A stretch of DNA of 64,000 bases from Isoetes taiwanensis. Taxonomy: Eukaryota > Streptophyta > Lycopodiopsida > Isoetales > Isoetaceae. The stretch is taken from positions 1 through 64,000 of the forward strand of contig JAJEKV010000849.1 in assembly GCA_021234155.1 (NCBI GenBank), read 5' to 3'. A program made the position numbers and the translations under genes. The notes beneath the pieces are model-generated. The model was not told the origin of the DNA and made no database searches. It was given only the letters and a program-made list of their open reading frames with translations. Shown here one piece after another: positions 1-11,966 of the stretch. Numbering within the stretch: the first letter of the stretch is position 1; each line of letters starts with the position of its first letter.

Positions 1-189
1 ATAATGTGATGGTCTACTTTATCAAATTCAGCGATGAACGCGATATTAGACAATAATCCGAGCAAACGCGAAGCATTTCTCATCTTACTAACTAGATCAC
101 GTCCATGCAATTGAAAAGCTACAATCCCCTTTCCTCACGATAGGAAGGTACATGCAACAACACTTGTCTCATAGGTTAATGACTATGCT

Positions 190-1150
190 TCTTGTGTCAC
201 TACCCTTTGAACTTTTTATTCTCTTTATTACAATCAGGCTGTAGTGACTCTTTTCACCACAATTCTAACAATTGGACTCCTTGGATTTCCTACATCCCGG
301 AACCTTCACATTTTCTGACTTCCCACAAAACCTTTGCTATCAGCAAAACTTCTTCTTAGTGTCAGCACGAGAAGTAGACACAACGTGTATGGTCCACTCA
401 TCCATCCCTTTTCTTACCAGCTCGCTTTTGTTGCGGTAGAATGATTACTTTTAGCTATATCAATCTCTTCTCCTTGTGCACGATCTTCAAAGAGAGATAA
501 TATCATACGAAGGAGGAAGACCAACAAAGATATCTTGAATCAATTGTTTTCAGACAGCAACACTCCACGATAGCCATGTAATCAAGCGCCATTTGCATCT
601 CCCGAGTAGGTATGTTGCTGTGATTTGAAATCACCCTAGTTGGTAAGTCTCATTTTTGTTACGGATCCAGCATGGGTGGCATATCCTTGCTATCCGAAGA
701 CTTCTCCGAATGAGACCACACATCTCCTTAAGCTTCGATCAAAATGGTTGATTTCAAGCGACCAATTGTCTCTTAGGCCAACATTTAACAAGAGCACAAG
801 CTACGATTTATCCTGCCAGCTTGTCACCGCTGACTTGGTGCTGATAAAGTCTTCATCAAACGCTCCCATGACACTAAATGGCAAATAATTCGAACTTCTT
901 CCAAGCATGGTAATTGTATTAGCAGTGAGCTTGCGTACTGTGAGAACTTGAATGGATCCATGAATATATCTGTTTTGACCAAAAGATGGTTGAGAAAACA
1001 AATTAAATAAGCCAACAAAACACCCACGAGGAAAAGGTTGAATCTTGAATTTTTGCCATGAGTCCTGAAACACGGAATCTCCACACGAGAACTTCATTTG
1101 AAAAATCAGATAAGCTCTCCCACGAAAACACTTCCTCAAAGCAAAAGCTT
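190..1150 (-). pseudogene. retrotransposon gag remnant with zinc knuckle
   Basis: Read on the minus strand, about 221-290 encodes a CCHC zinc knuckle of retroelement gag type: C-x2-C-GEKS-H-x4-C, followed by a lysine-rich stretch. One stop codon lies inside the knuckle and one base is missing before its last cysteine, so it is decayed. About 480-560 on the same strand reads like the gag segment before the knuckle (a run around LLRMILSLFEDRAQGEE). The other open frames here are short and overlap on both strands. I cannot tell Copia from Gypsy because protease and polymerase lie outside the window or are lost. The class is fairly sure; the boundaries are approximate. Confidence 0.5.
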
Positions 1151-2640
1151 AAGAAACTTCTCCAATGCTACAAATGAGATTTTCCACCACCAAATCTTAG
1201 CCAAGAACTCCTCGGCTTGACAATCCAATTTTGGATTGCTTCTCAAATAGCGCTCTATCCTTCCCTTAAGAAGCATCGTGCCACAGTACCAAGCTACGAT
1301 ACTGTAGTAGAACTAGTGCCAAAAACCGGCACAAACCATGAACCAAGCCGAGAGATAGAATAGAGAACAGAACAAATCTATTGGTGCAATAGGAAATACA
1401 ATCTCTACTTCTGATGGTAGTACATAGCGATGCAATGAATATATATATACAATAGAGTGGGACTAAAAATAGTAGTCTACCGTTTAACCACTTGCCCATT
1501 AATTATGGCGATTTAGGGTCGGTGCTCGGTCTTTCGACAAAGTGCGCATACGTACATTTCTGTTACCTTCTCGGCACCTATGTTCTAGAAGCTGAATCAC
1601 TGTTTATTTTATTATGCTTAGCATATTTAGCATTCCGACCAGCCTACAACCCTTGAAGGAACCACTCAAAGGCAACTGGAGGGAGCAATATTATGTGCAA
1701 TGGAGATGATCACTTCGGGCACATGGGGCATCTCGAGCGAAGCAAAGTCAAACAGCAGGGAATTCGCTCGGGAAATTCAACTTTTGCATAGGGTGACCTT
1801 TGTCTACCTCTGCAGTGGCTATCCCTCATAGCCGAAGGCCTGCCCGGAATGCATTGCAACAACTAGGTGAGTCTACTCAGAGTGATCCAAAGGGCCTTTG
1901 CCACATCTTCAACTTCACAGCGACCTGCTGCATGTAAGATACTGAAAGCAGTGCTTGCGCACTCCACATGATGTTAAACACAGTAAGGAGGGCATTTTCC
2001 ACACAGGGTCACAGCCGAAAAACGTTCTTTGCAACTTGGAATGGCGACTTTAGATCGGATAGAGATCAACTATAGTAGCACCTCAGGAACTCAGTCGGCG
2101 GAGCGGGGAATATGCGACAAAACCCGAAGGAATCAGATGCTGCTTGATAGAAGGAGGGAAAAGCCTAAGGAGTATAAACATTTTGGAATTACTATCACCT
2201 CTTAGGTAAAGCGAAAAAGTGGATGGTGGAAATCCTAATATAGAGCCATATATATGTCTATCATAAGTGTCGGTGCTCGCACATAGTATGAAACATGAGT
2301 TTAGGGTGCTCGCCTGGTATGAAACGAAAGGTTTGGGATTATGTTTTGGGGTTTACGTATTTGCATTAAAAGCTCATCCTTATTTGTAACTATAACCAGG
2401 ATCATTATGTTCGAATGGAGAGCGATACAAGAGGCAGGTGAGCCTAAGCAAAGGCTTTGCGGCCTCAAGCGGAAGATGGCTCGTCCAACACAATGTCGGG
2501 GATGAAAAGGAGACAGCACCACGTCATGTCAAGATCATTAGCACTGCACTATCTGGGCTTTGCTAGCGAAGCATCTTTGTGGTGCGGCCTCCTACCCCTC
2601 CTATAGCCTTAACAACACCCAACCTTAACGACACAGTGTT
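1151..2640. other. no gene recognised
   Basis: Only short overlapping frames are present. A phrase around gtcggtgctcg occurs near 1519 and again near 2269, which hints at repeat or LTR-derived DNA, but I could not define ends. Confidence 0.4.
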
Positions 2641-4440
2641 CTGTCAATAGGAGAATGGCCCGACATTTCGGGAACTATGGCCCGACCTTAATTCCGACGG
2701 AGCGTCGAGGAATTCTTTCAAGGCGACTCGACATCGGCGGAGCCAAAATGATGAGCAACCTCAGCGACCATAATCCGCCTTGGGGGAGGTGTGGTGATGT
2801 TTATAACATGTGTGCTAGATGGAGATACATTTATGAAAGGCGCTATAGCGATGGGTTGTACATGCCTATAGGTCATTCAACAACTTTAGGGAGATGAAAG
2901 CCGTCAAATTGCTCCTACCAACAATTAGAGAGAAGAAGTCAAAAGCCGTATCTACGACACAAGGGACCTCAGCTCAAGATAGAAGCATTTGACACCTTGA
3001 CAAAGATAGCAACCGGCACTTTTGAAAAAAAGTTCAAGGCAATATCATACTATTCAAAGGACAAGAGTAGATCTAGAAGCGGGGAAACTTCTTTAACTCA
3101 AGGGGTCAAAAGCTTCACCTTGGTCTGGGTATATCATCCCCAAGGAACAAAACTCAATCATGGAGAGAGTCATGAGGGCTTTACTCACCAAGAGGAATGC
3201 ACACATGTACTAAAGGACAAATGCCACTAAGCTGGAGAAGTGCTGGCAATCAACCACTTCCACGAAGGCTCTCTAGATGCAACCGCGAGGTTTAAAGCAT
3301 GGAGTAGCGATCAAGTGCAATAAGTACCACAAGACCGAGGAGAGGCAGCATAGCAGTGGAAGTGACCAGCTTCCTAAGCCATCAAATCGGGGATCCAAGC
3401 AGTAAGATTGCAACCTGATGGAAGTGACTAAATTAAATCAGTCGAAGAATCGAGATTCAACTAGAAACCTCATCAAACTACGCGAACTTCGCGATGCAAC
3501 TTGGCAAATCCAAGGATCGCCATTCGAAAAGGCAAATAATGAAAAGAACAACTCCTTAGGTGCCTAGCCAAAGAAATTGGCGCCATTGCAACTTCGGGTG
3601 CCTACAAAGATCTTCGCTTATAAAGGAGAAACACTTTTTGTGCTAAGAACAAGATTAGGGAAGCGACCCGGAGCATAATCAATTCATCATCCTTAGTTAA
3701 AGTAGCAAACAAAAAGCAGGAATTTGTGCCGCAGCCAATGCATACATTGAGAGCTCAAATATATCAACCAGTCTATCAATCGAGCACGAAGCCGACGCAA
3801 ATAAGAGGATATAGATCTTCAACACCAATCGCATCTAGGAGGAACGGGGAACATCGTGACACCCATGGATATCGCACCTCGAGGGGACACCAAGGGGACC
3901 TAATAGCTTTAGTAGTATTCGGTAATCATAATAGTGTAAGCTATATGCCTTTGCATATTCCCCTTTGTTCCCTCCCTCTCCCACAAAATGGATCGGAAAG
4001 AGATATCGGACAATTTAAAGGCGTGAAGCGAGCAACATCCTCAACACTTGTCTGGCAACATGCTACTAACAAGAGAAGAACTTGACGTGAGAGACATTGA
4101 TGGCGTTACAATATCATATCTATAGTCATCCTTTAGCCACCCGAATGAAGAATTCAACATGGAGATTTTGGGAAGTGACATAGAAGATTCCAAGTGCTCA
4201 ACTATGCCATCAAAACCACCAGCAATGGGAGGCTTCTAATGAAGAAAGTCGACCTCTACATCGAGGAGGAGCCCAGAGTCTCGAGCAACTCGAAAGAACG
4301 TTACCTTGCTGCTTCAAGAAGGCGACGAGTGGATGAGCTGCTAGCAAGATTGAGGAGCTACGATCATATAGTCGAATGGGATAGGCTTATGGATGATAAC
4401 ATCCATAATGGAATTGGAAGGCATTTCTAGATTTTCTCAT
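2640..4440 (+). other. possible decayed coding sequence, unassigned
   Basis: Several plus-strand frames of 77-119 codons follow one another here (2655-2897, 2997-3230, 3726-4085, 4194-4430). The last contains a charged segment (DELLARLRSYDHIVEWDRLM). The higher GC content and polar composition resemble the decayed Gypsy coding sequence elsewhere in the window, but no diagnostic gag, RT or integrase motif is visible. I therefore do not name a product. Confidence 0.25.
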
Positions 4441-5480
4441 GAAAGGTTTGCCCCAAATTGAGTTAAGCATCAACGACTGGGAAGGAAATGCATAGGAGTA
4501 ACTAAAATCATACACGATTGTTAATAGACATCCAACATATTAAAACCACTTGGTGAGGTTGATCACCTCGCTAAGAAGGAATCATTACTAGGATACTTGT
4601 TGACCATGTATAAAGCTAGTACCTCCAAGGAATAATCCAACCAAATGGAAAGAAGTAATCTAACAAGTTCGGCCAACTTGTTCCGATGACATCAATTCAA
4701 TTGATAGGAATATTCCAAGAGAGTAAATAACTAAGAAAGGGGGAATCTCTAGAATATAAAATTGAATAGTACATGAAAGGTACATCTAAAAATAAGAAGT
4801 AACATAGTCTTTCGAGGCAAAAGGAATTGTCATGATGACAAAACCTTGCAGTTTAGAATTGTTCTAAATACTTCAGTAACCCACCGCTTAGGGATAGATA
4901 TGTTAAACATGCTGGCTGCATCCATCATAGACAGTTAAATATGTTAGCTAAGGTTAGTAAATTAATGCATTAGGTAAGAAGCATATAACCTCTTAAGGTA
5001 GATAGAATAGCTGAGACGCATTGGATATCATCATTAGAGAGGTGTAGAGAGGTGTAGGACCATTTTCTTATGAAGAAAGTGAGGGCTCAATCTTAGGACT
5101 TAATCTACCTACATGTTAGGTGTTGAATTGCCATCAAATTAGTCGACCCTTAGAATAGAGTTCCTTCCGCAGGTAGCCAAAACAGATGGAGCGTAAGATG
5201 GATTGATGCTTAATGTCCATATTGACCTAGCATACAAAGGTGACGCGGTAATACCGCACTAAAAGCGGGGAGCAAATTAATGGAAACAACGTACTAGCCA
5301 AGTCGTCTTAAAATTAATTAAACCTTTGGCTCAGTTCCAGATGTATTCTAGCCTTAGCGGGTGCGACAACTAAGGCGGGGAGAGGCTTTGCATCTGAGTG
5401 TAGATAGAATGCATGATGGGGAAAGCATAATTTCCTTACGCCATGATCAATTGCATGCATTCACACCTAGAAATGCTATT
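4441..5480. other. no gene recognised
   Basis: Only one 72-codon frame (5361-5579) is open and it runs into the downstream repeat array. I see no conserved motif. Confidence 0.4.
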
Positions 5481-5603
5481 CATGCATTTTTTAATATGAA
5501 CTCCTGGAAGAAGATTAACAAAAGAGCGCCATGGATGCATTTTTTAGGACCAAGTCCAGATGACTTGAAAGGCATTTAACTACTTAGAGCAGACTCTACT
5601 ACT

Positions 5604-5669
5604 TGTTGGGAGTCGAACCCGAGTCTATTGCTTGGAAGGCAATTATCCTAACCGTTGGACTACAAATGC
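5604..5669 (-). tRNA. truncated tRNA-Gly(UCC)-like pseudogene
   Basis: On the minus strand the D arm, the anticodon arm (loop CTTCCAA, anticodon TCC) and the T loop TTCGACT match the plant nuclear tRNA-Gly(UCC) pattern. The 3' acceptor strand is disrupted: against the copy at 6156-6227 about six bases are missing next to the T stem, so a complete acceptor stem cannot form. Confidence 0.6.
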
Positions 5670-5907
5670 AACCCAACATTTAGTGCATCATGAACTTCTA
5701 GAAGAGAATTAACAAAGATGTGCTTTGCATGCTATTTTTCAACCAAGGCCAGATGGCTCCCAGTTGGACTAAAAATGCAACCCAATATTTCGTGGATTAT
5801 GAATTCCTGAAAAAAGATTGAATAAAGATGTGCTTTGCATGCTTTTTTAACCAACTCCAGATGACTTCCAGAGGCAATATGTCTTCCAATAGCCAGAATC
5901 TACTAAT

Positions 5908-5979
5908 TGCATTTGACGAGAGTCAAACTTAAATCTCTTGCTTGGAAGTCAATTATCCTAACCATTGGATGATAAATGC
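5908..5979 (-). tRNA. degenerate tRNA-Gly(UCC)-like sequence
   Basis: This is a 72-nt tRNA-like sequence with the TCC anticodon in a CTTCCAA loop. The acceptor pairs at six of seven positions, but the anticodon stem has two mismatches and the T arm has drifted (AGTTTGACT). It is probably a pseudogene. Confidence 0.55.
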
Positions 5980-6155
5980 AATCCATAATTTGGTGTCTTA
6001 CGAACTTCTGAAAGAATAACAACATGTGCTATGCATGCATTTTTTAATATGAACTCCTGGAAGAAGATTAACAAAAAAGTGCTATGGATGCATTTTTTAG
6101 GACCAAGTCAGATGACTTGAAAGGCATTTAGCTACTCAGAGTAGACTCTACTACA

Positions 6156-6227
6156 TGCATGTGCCGGGAGTCGAACCCGAGTCTATTGCTTGGAAGGCAA
6201 TTATCCTAACCGTTGGACTACAAATGC
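6156..6227 (-). tRNA. tRNA-Gly(UCC), best preserved copy
   Basis: This 72-nt minus-strand sequence has a D arm of the plant tRNA-Gly(UCC) form, a perfect five-pair anticodon stem ATTGC/GCAAT around loop CTTCCAA, and a T arm TCGGG/CCCGG (one G-T pair) around TTCGACT. The acceptor strands GCATTTG and CACATGC pair at six of seven positions, with one T-C mismatch. The discriminator base is A and no CCA is encoded, as expected in a nucleus. It is the only copy in the array that could still give a functional tRNA. Confidence 0.75.
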
Positions 6228-6465
6228 AACCCAACATTTAGTACATCATGAACTTCTAGAAGAGAATTAACAAAGATGTGCTTTGCATACCATTTTTCAA
6301 CCAAGGCCAGATGGCTCCCAGTTGGACTAAAAATGCAACCCAGCATTTCGTGCATTATGAATTCCTGAAAAAAGATTGAACAAAGATGTGCTTTGCATGC
6401 TTTTTTAACCAACTCCAGATGACTTCAAGAGGCAATATGTCTTCCAATAGCCAGAATCTACTAAT

Positions 6466-6537
6466 TAGATTTGACGAGAGTCAAACTTAAATCTCTTGCT
6501 TGGAAGTCAATTATCCTAACCATTGGACTATAAGTGC
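6466..6537 (-). tRNA. degenerate tRNA-Gly(UCC)-like sequence
   Basis: This is the counterpart of the copy at 5908-5979 in the next repeat unit. It keeps the TCC anticodon loop, but the acceptor stem (GCACTTA against CAAATCT) and anticodon stem are mispaired. It is probably a pseudogene. Confidence 0.5.
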
Positions 6538-6836
6538 AATCCATTATTTGGTGTATTACGAACTCTTGAAAGAATAACAACATGTGCTATGCATGCATTT
6601 TTTAATATGAACTCCTGGAAGAAGATTAACAAAAAAGTGCCATGGATGCATTTTTTAGGACCAAGTCCAGATGACTGGAAAGGCATTTAACTACTCAGAG
6701 CAGACTCCCGGCAAATGCATGTAGTAGAGTCTACTCTGAGTAGCTAAATGCCTTTGCAAGTCATCTGACTTGGTCCTAAAAAATTAGCACATGTTGTTAT
6801 TCTTTCAGAAGTTCGTAAGACACCAAATTATGGATT

Positions 6837-6908
6837 GCATTTATCGTCCAATGGTTAGGATAATTGACTTCCAAGCAAGAGATTTAAGTTTGACTCTCGT
6901 CAAATGCA
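6837..6908 (+). tRNA. inverted degenerate tRNA-Gly-like sequence
   Basis: This is the plus-strand counterpart of 5908-5979 in the inverted arm, with the same anticodon-stem and T-arm changes. The acceptor GCATTTA/CAAATGC pairs at six of seven positions. The shared mutations show that the inverted arm was copied from an already decayed unit. Confidence 0.55.
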
Positions 6909-7144
6909 ATTAGTAGATTCTGGCTATTGGAAGACATATTGCCTCTGGAAGTCATCTGGAGTTGGTTAAAAAAGCATGCAAAGCACATCTTTGTTCAATC
7001 TTTTTTCAGGAATTCATAATCTACGAAATGTTGGGTTGCATTTAGTCCAACTGGGAGCCATCTGGTCTTGGTTGAAAAATGGCATGCAAAGCACATCTTT
7101 GTTAATTCTCTTCTAGAAGTTCATGATGCACTAAATTATGGGTT

Positions 7145-7216
7145 GCATTTATAGTCCACCGGTTAGGATAATTGCCTTCCAAGCAATAGACCCGGGTTCG
7201 ACTCTCAGCAAAATCA
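7145..7216 (+). tRNA. inverted tRNA-Gly(UCC)-like sequence, broken acceptor
   Basis: The anticodon stem and loop (ATTGC-CTTCCAA-GCAAT) and the T arm region CCCGGGTTCGACT are well kept. The 3' acceptor strand (CAAAATC) pairs poorly with GCATTTA, so a mature tRNA is unlikely. It marks the outer end of the inverted arm. Confidence 0.55.
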
Positions 7217-7595
7217 TGTAATACAAGGTTGTAATACTAGAAAAGGAAGGGTTCCAAGCAAAATCATGTAATACAAGGTCAAACAAGCGAAGCTCTGCCT
7301 CTCTACTCTTAAGGATGTAAAAATAACTTTTGTTTAACAATGATAATTTCAGAGCCTGAGCAGATTGAGTTTCAACATTAAAACAATAAAACCAAATGAA
7401 CAGACTGGAGTTAAGGAGAAAAATAATGATAGGAGAAAATAACATGCTCCAACAAAGAAAATTGTAGGGGTAATAGTGGGACTGACAAATGGGCTATTAT
7501 TATTGATAGTAAGATTTTTTGCAAACCTTTATTTTATGTGAAGGAGAAATTTTCTGGAGAACAATTATTATACCCATCTTTACTGTATTTCCATC
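7217..7595. other. spacer, no gene recognised
   Basis: This is AT-rich sequence. A 21-bp phrase around gcaaaatcatgtaatacaagg occurs twice (about 7208 and 7258) as a short direct repeat immediately outside the array. Confidence 0.4.
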
Positions 7596-8102
7596 TTATG
7601 TGGAATCATCATTCCAATATTTTGTATCCCAGACACATAAATTAACAAGGGTTTCCATCACATGTTTAAGTTTAATACCTCTAAACAGTTGAACACTTGG
7701 TTGAGTTTGAATTTGCAAGTTGTCTAGCTCCTCAGATAACTGCTGACCAGTGAGAACTGGTTGAGTTGGCCTTTGAATCCCATATGGAATAGGGACCCCA
7801 TTAGCATTGAGAATTGGAGCAATGCCATTTGGACCTGGATCCTTGGAGAGATTGTCCCAAGATGGAACGTCTGAAGAGAAATGATGCATATCTTTATAAA
7901 GAAATTTTAAGTTAGCAAAATCACCAAATTTAAAAACCATAGAAGGATTTTGGTGATAATTACTTAACTGGGAAAGAAGATCAGATCGATCAGCTGGAGG
8001 AAGAAGCATAAACTTATGAAGAAAAATAAGGGAATTTGCATTTAGGGTTTTTGAAGTATTCGAGTTTTTTGGGGATTTCGAATTTAGGAAAATTTGAGAC
8101 AT
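7596..8102 (-). CDS. hypothetical protein, 168 aa
   Basis: An uninterrupted minus-strand frame starts at an ATG at 8100-8102 (MSQIFLNSKSPKNS) and ends with TAA at 7596. Twelve more in-frame codons upstream are possible, but the MSQIF start looks more natural. The N-terminus is rich in Ser, Asn and Lys; the middle contains PPADRSDLLSQL and DVPSWDNL; the C-terminus ends WNDDST. No signal peptide or membrane segment is evident. The composition is protein-like and without low-complexity runs. I do not recognise the family. It may be a terminal exon or a single-exon gene, and no partner gene lies beside it. Confidence 0.4.
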   Translation of the reverse strand: MSQIFLNSKSPKNSNTSKTLNANSLIFLHKFMLLPPADRSDLLSQLSNYHQNPSMVFKFGDFANLKFLYKDMHHFSSDVPSWDNLSKDPGPNGIAPILNANGVPIPYGIQRPTQPVLTGQQLSEELDNLQIQTQPSVQLFRGIKLKHVMETLVNLCVWDTKYWNDDST

Positions 8103-11100
8103 AATGTAAAACTTCAGGATGAAACAACAGAGCGACAAAAGCAGAGAAAAGGAAGGGGAAAAGACAATGGAGAAAAAAGGAGAAAAGATCCTAAGGCAAA
8201 GAAATTAGAATTCAGCAAAAAAAAATTGAGAATTAAAGATTTTACCCACAATTTTACCCATCGATTGCAATTGCAGGTGCAAATATTCAGTTCTTGCTTT
8301 TGATTTCCCCCAATAGCTTCTCATTATAAACCTTAACTATGATTTTGTGATCAGTGTTCTCTCTGAGTACCCGGAAGATACCTGTAGCAGAAATGTTTTC
8401 ATGGCCAACAAATTCTTCTAACCAAGATTCGATTATCTCAGTTTCAAATTCAATGCAACTCGGGGAGAAAGAGTATTCGATTTGAAATAGATCTTTTGGA
8501 AAGATTTGCTTATGAATTAAGTTGTTCCAAAGATCAGAGTCTTTTCTCTTAAGAAAACCACAGATAATTTTTTATTCTTGCCACAAAATTGTGAAAATTT
8601 GACTGTCCATGAGAAGCTATTTTGCTTTTTGATAAAGTCAATGCTATCCATTCGTATGCTTGAAAAAAAAATAATTAGGAATACATCTCTTTATTCATTG
8701 CTTTTTTATGATTAAATTTGTGTAACCATCAACAATTTGATTTGTTTTTTTTTTCGAAAATCACGCCAATCAAACAAGATCACTGTATATGCTCCACATA
8801 CATATATTTTTTACATTTTGTTCAAACAACAATTTTTTTTTTTTTTTTTGAAGGACGACAGTTTATTATCAAGAAAAATCAAGATACATACAAGGGACCT
8901 GTAACATGGGACTCACAAGAGGACGAAATAGTCAACTAAGCAAAACCACCCATATACAGTATATAATCATACTCCTTCTGCCACCTTGAGGCGTTTAATG
9001 GCCTCATCACCATCAACATGGTCTGCGACATCGAGATGATCATCAACAGATATCAAATTATCATGCCACTGAAAAACGAAATCCAGATGCTCAAGATACA
9101 AGGGAAAATGCCGGCAGCCCTAAGCGCCGATGTCACGAGCGCCCTCCTTCCGATTCATCATTCTCCTTCGAGCCTCTTCAAACAACAAAACTACCAACTG
9201 TCATAGTACAATCACTGTAATTAAGAGGAATGTGCCTAATAACATTTCCATTACACATGCAGCCTATATTCCCTTCGCTTTCTATATTCTGCCTAACTAC
9301 ATTCTCATTGCAAATGCAGTTTATATTGCCATTGCCATCGCGTGATAGCATATTTTCCTTCCCAAGATGGCTAGCCCAGTAACTACAACTTGTTTTAATA
9401 TAGATAGATGCCTACTTTGAATATTCTTTTAACTACTAGTTTTAGTTTGTTTGTTTGGTACATCCTTTTTTAATTAGAAACTAGGATCCAAGCCTAATAC
9501 TGGCCAATCCTGCTTTGTGTATTTGGAAGGCTAACCTATCGACGTGTGAAAATATCTGAGTTGGTTATACGATGTGATCATGATCTACAGTACCAGACGG
9601 TCTTCAAAAGGCCTAGGTTAGAGCAGAAGATGCTTCACAAAGGTGTGGATCGACGCCTTATGATGCTCCACAAAGGTAAATCAGGGTTTTTTTAGCTCCT
9701 ATTTATCGTAGCTCTATTTCAGCCTTAATTAAGATCGTATTCAAGATCATAGGTCCCGGCATCACAGGATAATTTGAGCTTAAATCATTCGATCATGATC
9801 TAGAATAGACTGTTTCTAAAATTCAATGGCCCATAGTTCCCGGCATCACAGAATAATGACGTCTTGGCATTTGAGACGCGAGTTACCTTGCCATGCCATT
9901 TGCATTTCGGGTTCTCACTTTGGTATGGACCAACATGTCTATTTGCCAGAGTTTGCTCTGTAATCTCTGCAAGTTGATGTTTAGATGTGGTGGCGTCAGT
10001 TCTAGTTGCAAAGGCATGTGCAATGCATTCTTTAGTAAAAACCTCTGCATGACATGATAAAAGTTTTATCTGATGAACAAGGCCTGAGTGATAATTTTTC
10101 TGGTGCTAGCCTTTGTATGGCAATTATACAGTCTATGTTTTTTAATTCGACAGCACAAAGGTATGTCAGTCTGTATGTTTCTTAAGTTGCCGGCTATTGA
10201 AATTTATAGGACCAAAACGTACCCCTTTGCTATGATGTAGGACAACAATGGTAGTCAATCCACATTTTGATCTACTGCTGCTGATGTGTTGCAGAACCAA
10301 AAATTTTATATGAAAATGCAGTATTCTATATCTCTCATGTGGCTACTCATCGTTCCTTCAGCCTGCCATTTCCTTCCTAGGTATTATCAGTTCATAATGT
10401 TGCAAACTGATAAAGAGCGTATATGTCCTAGCACAAGATCAATTCTTGGTTCGTTTTTGAGGTTATGACGCTGCATATTGCTTTGTAAGCCTCCTATCTT
10501 TTCTTGGATTATAGGGTCTGTGCTTATACTCAGTATAATAGGATACCTCTGCATAGGCATCCTCTATTCTAGTGGCTAGACATGGGCATCTTCTAAACTA
10601 GTGTATAGATGGAGTATTATAGTTTGGCAGTTCCCCAATTCCAGGCAATTGCATCAGAATATATTTGTCATATTTAGGGCTGTGCATATGCTCGGTATAA
10701 TAGAATACCTCATGCAGTAAAAAACCATCCCTGACATATATGATTCTGATAGGCCTATTTTACCCTTGATGGGCGAAATTATTCTGCCGAGTCCTAGAGG
10801 ACAGACACCTTCACACATGATTCAGAAACACAGGTCCTAAAGAGGTGTGTCCCAATTCTTGCAATTAGAGAACAGAGATCAAGGCAATTTCTACAGAATG
10901 ATCTATAGGGATCTTCTAAACTATTGACTAAGCTTCCCAAGGAGTACGGATGCAATAGAATTGACAATTCCTTTTTGGCAACTATCCATTTGGCGTTATT
11001 TGATTTGTTTGTTTTAAATTATTCTCTCAGTTTAGGCTTAATGTGCTTTAGCTAAATGATGTTGAAAATTAGTTGCTCGTGTCCTTTCAAGAAAGTCTTG

Positions 11101-11966
11101 TCACTTCCAACCTCAAAATAAGAGATTTTTAGTTCAATTGCTGGTAGATATAACAAGATTAGTAAGGCAGGTGCTATGATCTTCTGATATTCTCGGCCAT
11201 ACAGTCCGCAATACAATGAGAACATTAATGCTTTCTGAGACTTTTAGCTTATCTCGTTCAGAGTTATGACAACGCATATTGCTTTTTGCAGAACTTGAGC
11301 ATGGAGCGACCTGCTATTGCTGAAAGTTTACGAAAACTTAAGAGTAAGAAGTCATTGTTGTAGGGGTTTAATAGATGAAGGTTATCATTGTTTTGATTCT
11401 ATTTTACAAGATTATCTCTTTAGACCACTAGCAGATCATTGCAGATGCATGTTCTGAGTGCCACGAGAAAAATGCATCTTAGATCATATGTTTGGGGCAG
11501 ATAAGAAGCAATTCTCATGAATTAGTTGTAGTTCGCCAGCCACTAGCATTTGTTGGGCTGTGCCTCGAAGAGCATAAAGAAGAGAGCAATTTGGGTGCTG
11601 AAGCTGGTGCCACAAATCTATAGATATGGATTCATGCTTGGAAAAGATCTGGCGTTCCAAAGCTTCGATCTGTTTCGATATTTGATTAGCAGTCTGAGGA
11701 GGTATCATGGTTTTCAGATTCCATTATAGCACCAGTACTTTATTTGTCTATCAATCGCCTCAACCTGAAGTTTTGGCCGTCTAAATGATCTGGCATCAGC
11801 ATGAAACAGGTCTGCTTGTGTCTTCCCAGTAACAACATTTTCAAATGATTGGTTTACATCCATTTGTCATGTTTTTTATATTCTTGCAGAAAATGTCTAA
11901 TTAGTTTCTCTACATTTACGTTGTACATCTGGAACGGTTTTACTGAAACTCAAGAAAGGCAACGAA
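8103..11966. other. long spacer upstream of the Mid1-like gene
   Basis: No convincing gene is present. Visible are T-rich runs (about 8741-8753 and 8831-8850), a short direct repeat around cggcatcacagRataat near 9757 and 9841, and another around gtataatagRatacctc near 10530 and 10698. A short frame at 10286-10468 has a hydrophobic start, but its splice phase does not fit the gene downstream. An acceptor-like ttcttgcag near 11888 could end a 5'UTR intron of that gene. Confidence 0.4.

Larger units (their letters stand above)
5481..7216. repeat. tRNA-Gly-derived tandem array folding into a palindrome
   Basis: The landmark catgcattttttaatatgaa recurs at 5481, 6035 and 6594, giving a direct repeat period of about 555-560 bp. 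Each unit carries two minus-strand tRNA-Gly-like sequences and one tRNA 5'-half. From about 6704 the same unit is read in inverted orientation up to 7216, with a small deletion at the turn, so 5.6-6.6 kb can pair with 6.7-7.2 kb. Repeated flanking phrases include one around aagatgtgctttgcatgc. Copies differ by substitutions and short deletions, so the array is not brand new. Confidence 0.85.

Noticed and set aside
1300-1345. actagtgccaaaaaccggcac considered as an inverted Helitron 3' end
   Set aside because: The stem is only 5 bp and directly touches CTAG with no spacer, unlike the good terminus at 48428-48457.
5481-7216. CRISPR-like array
   Set aside because: The repeats are about 557 bp, tRNA-derived and partly inverted, with none of the short repeat-spacer structure.
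10286-10468. Short frame with a hydrophobic start, considered as an alternative first exon for the Mid1-like gene
   Set aside because: Its donor leaves phase 2, which does not fit exon 2 at 12877; the exon at 11967 fits in phase and also gives a signal peptide.
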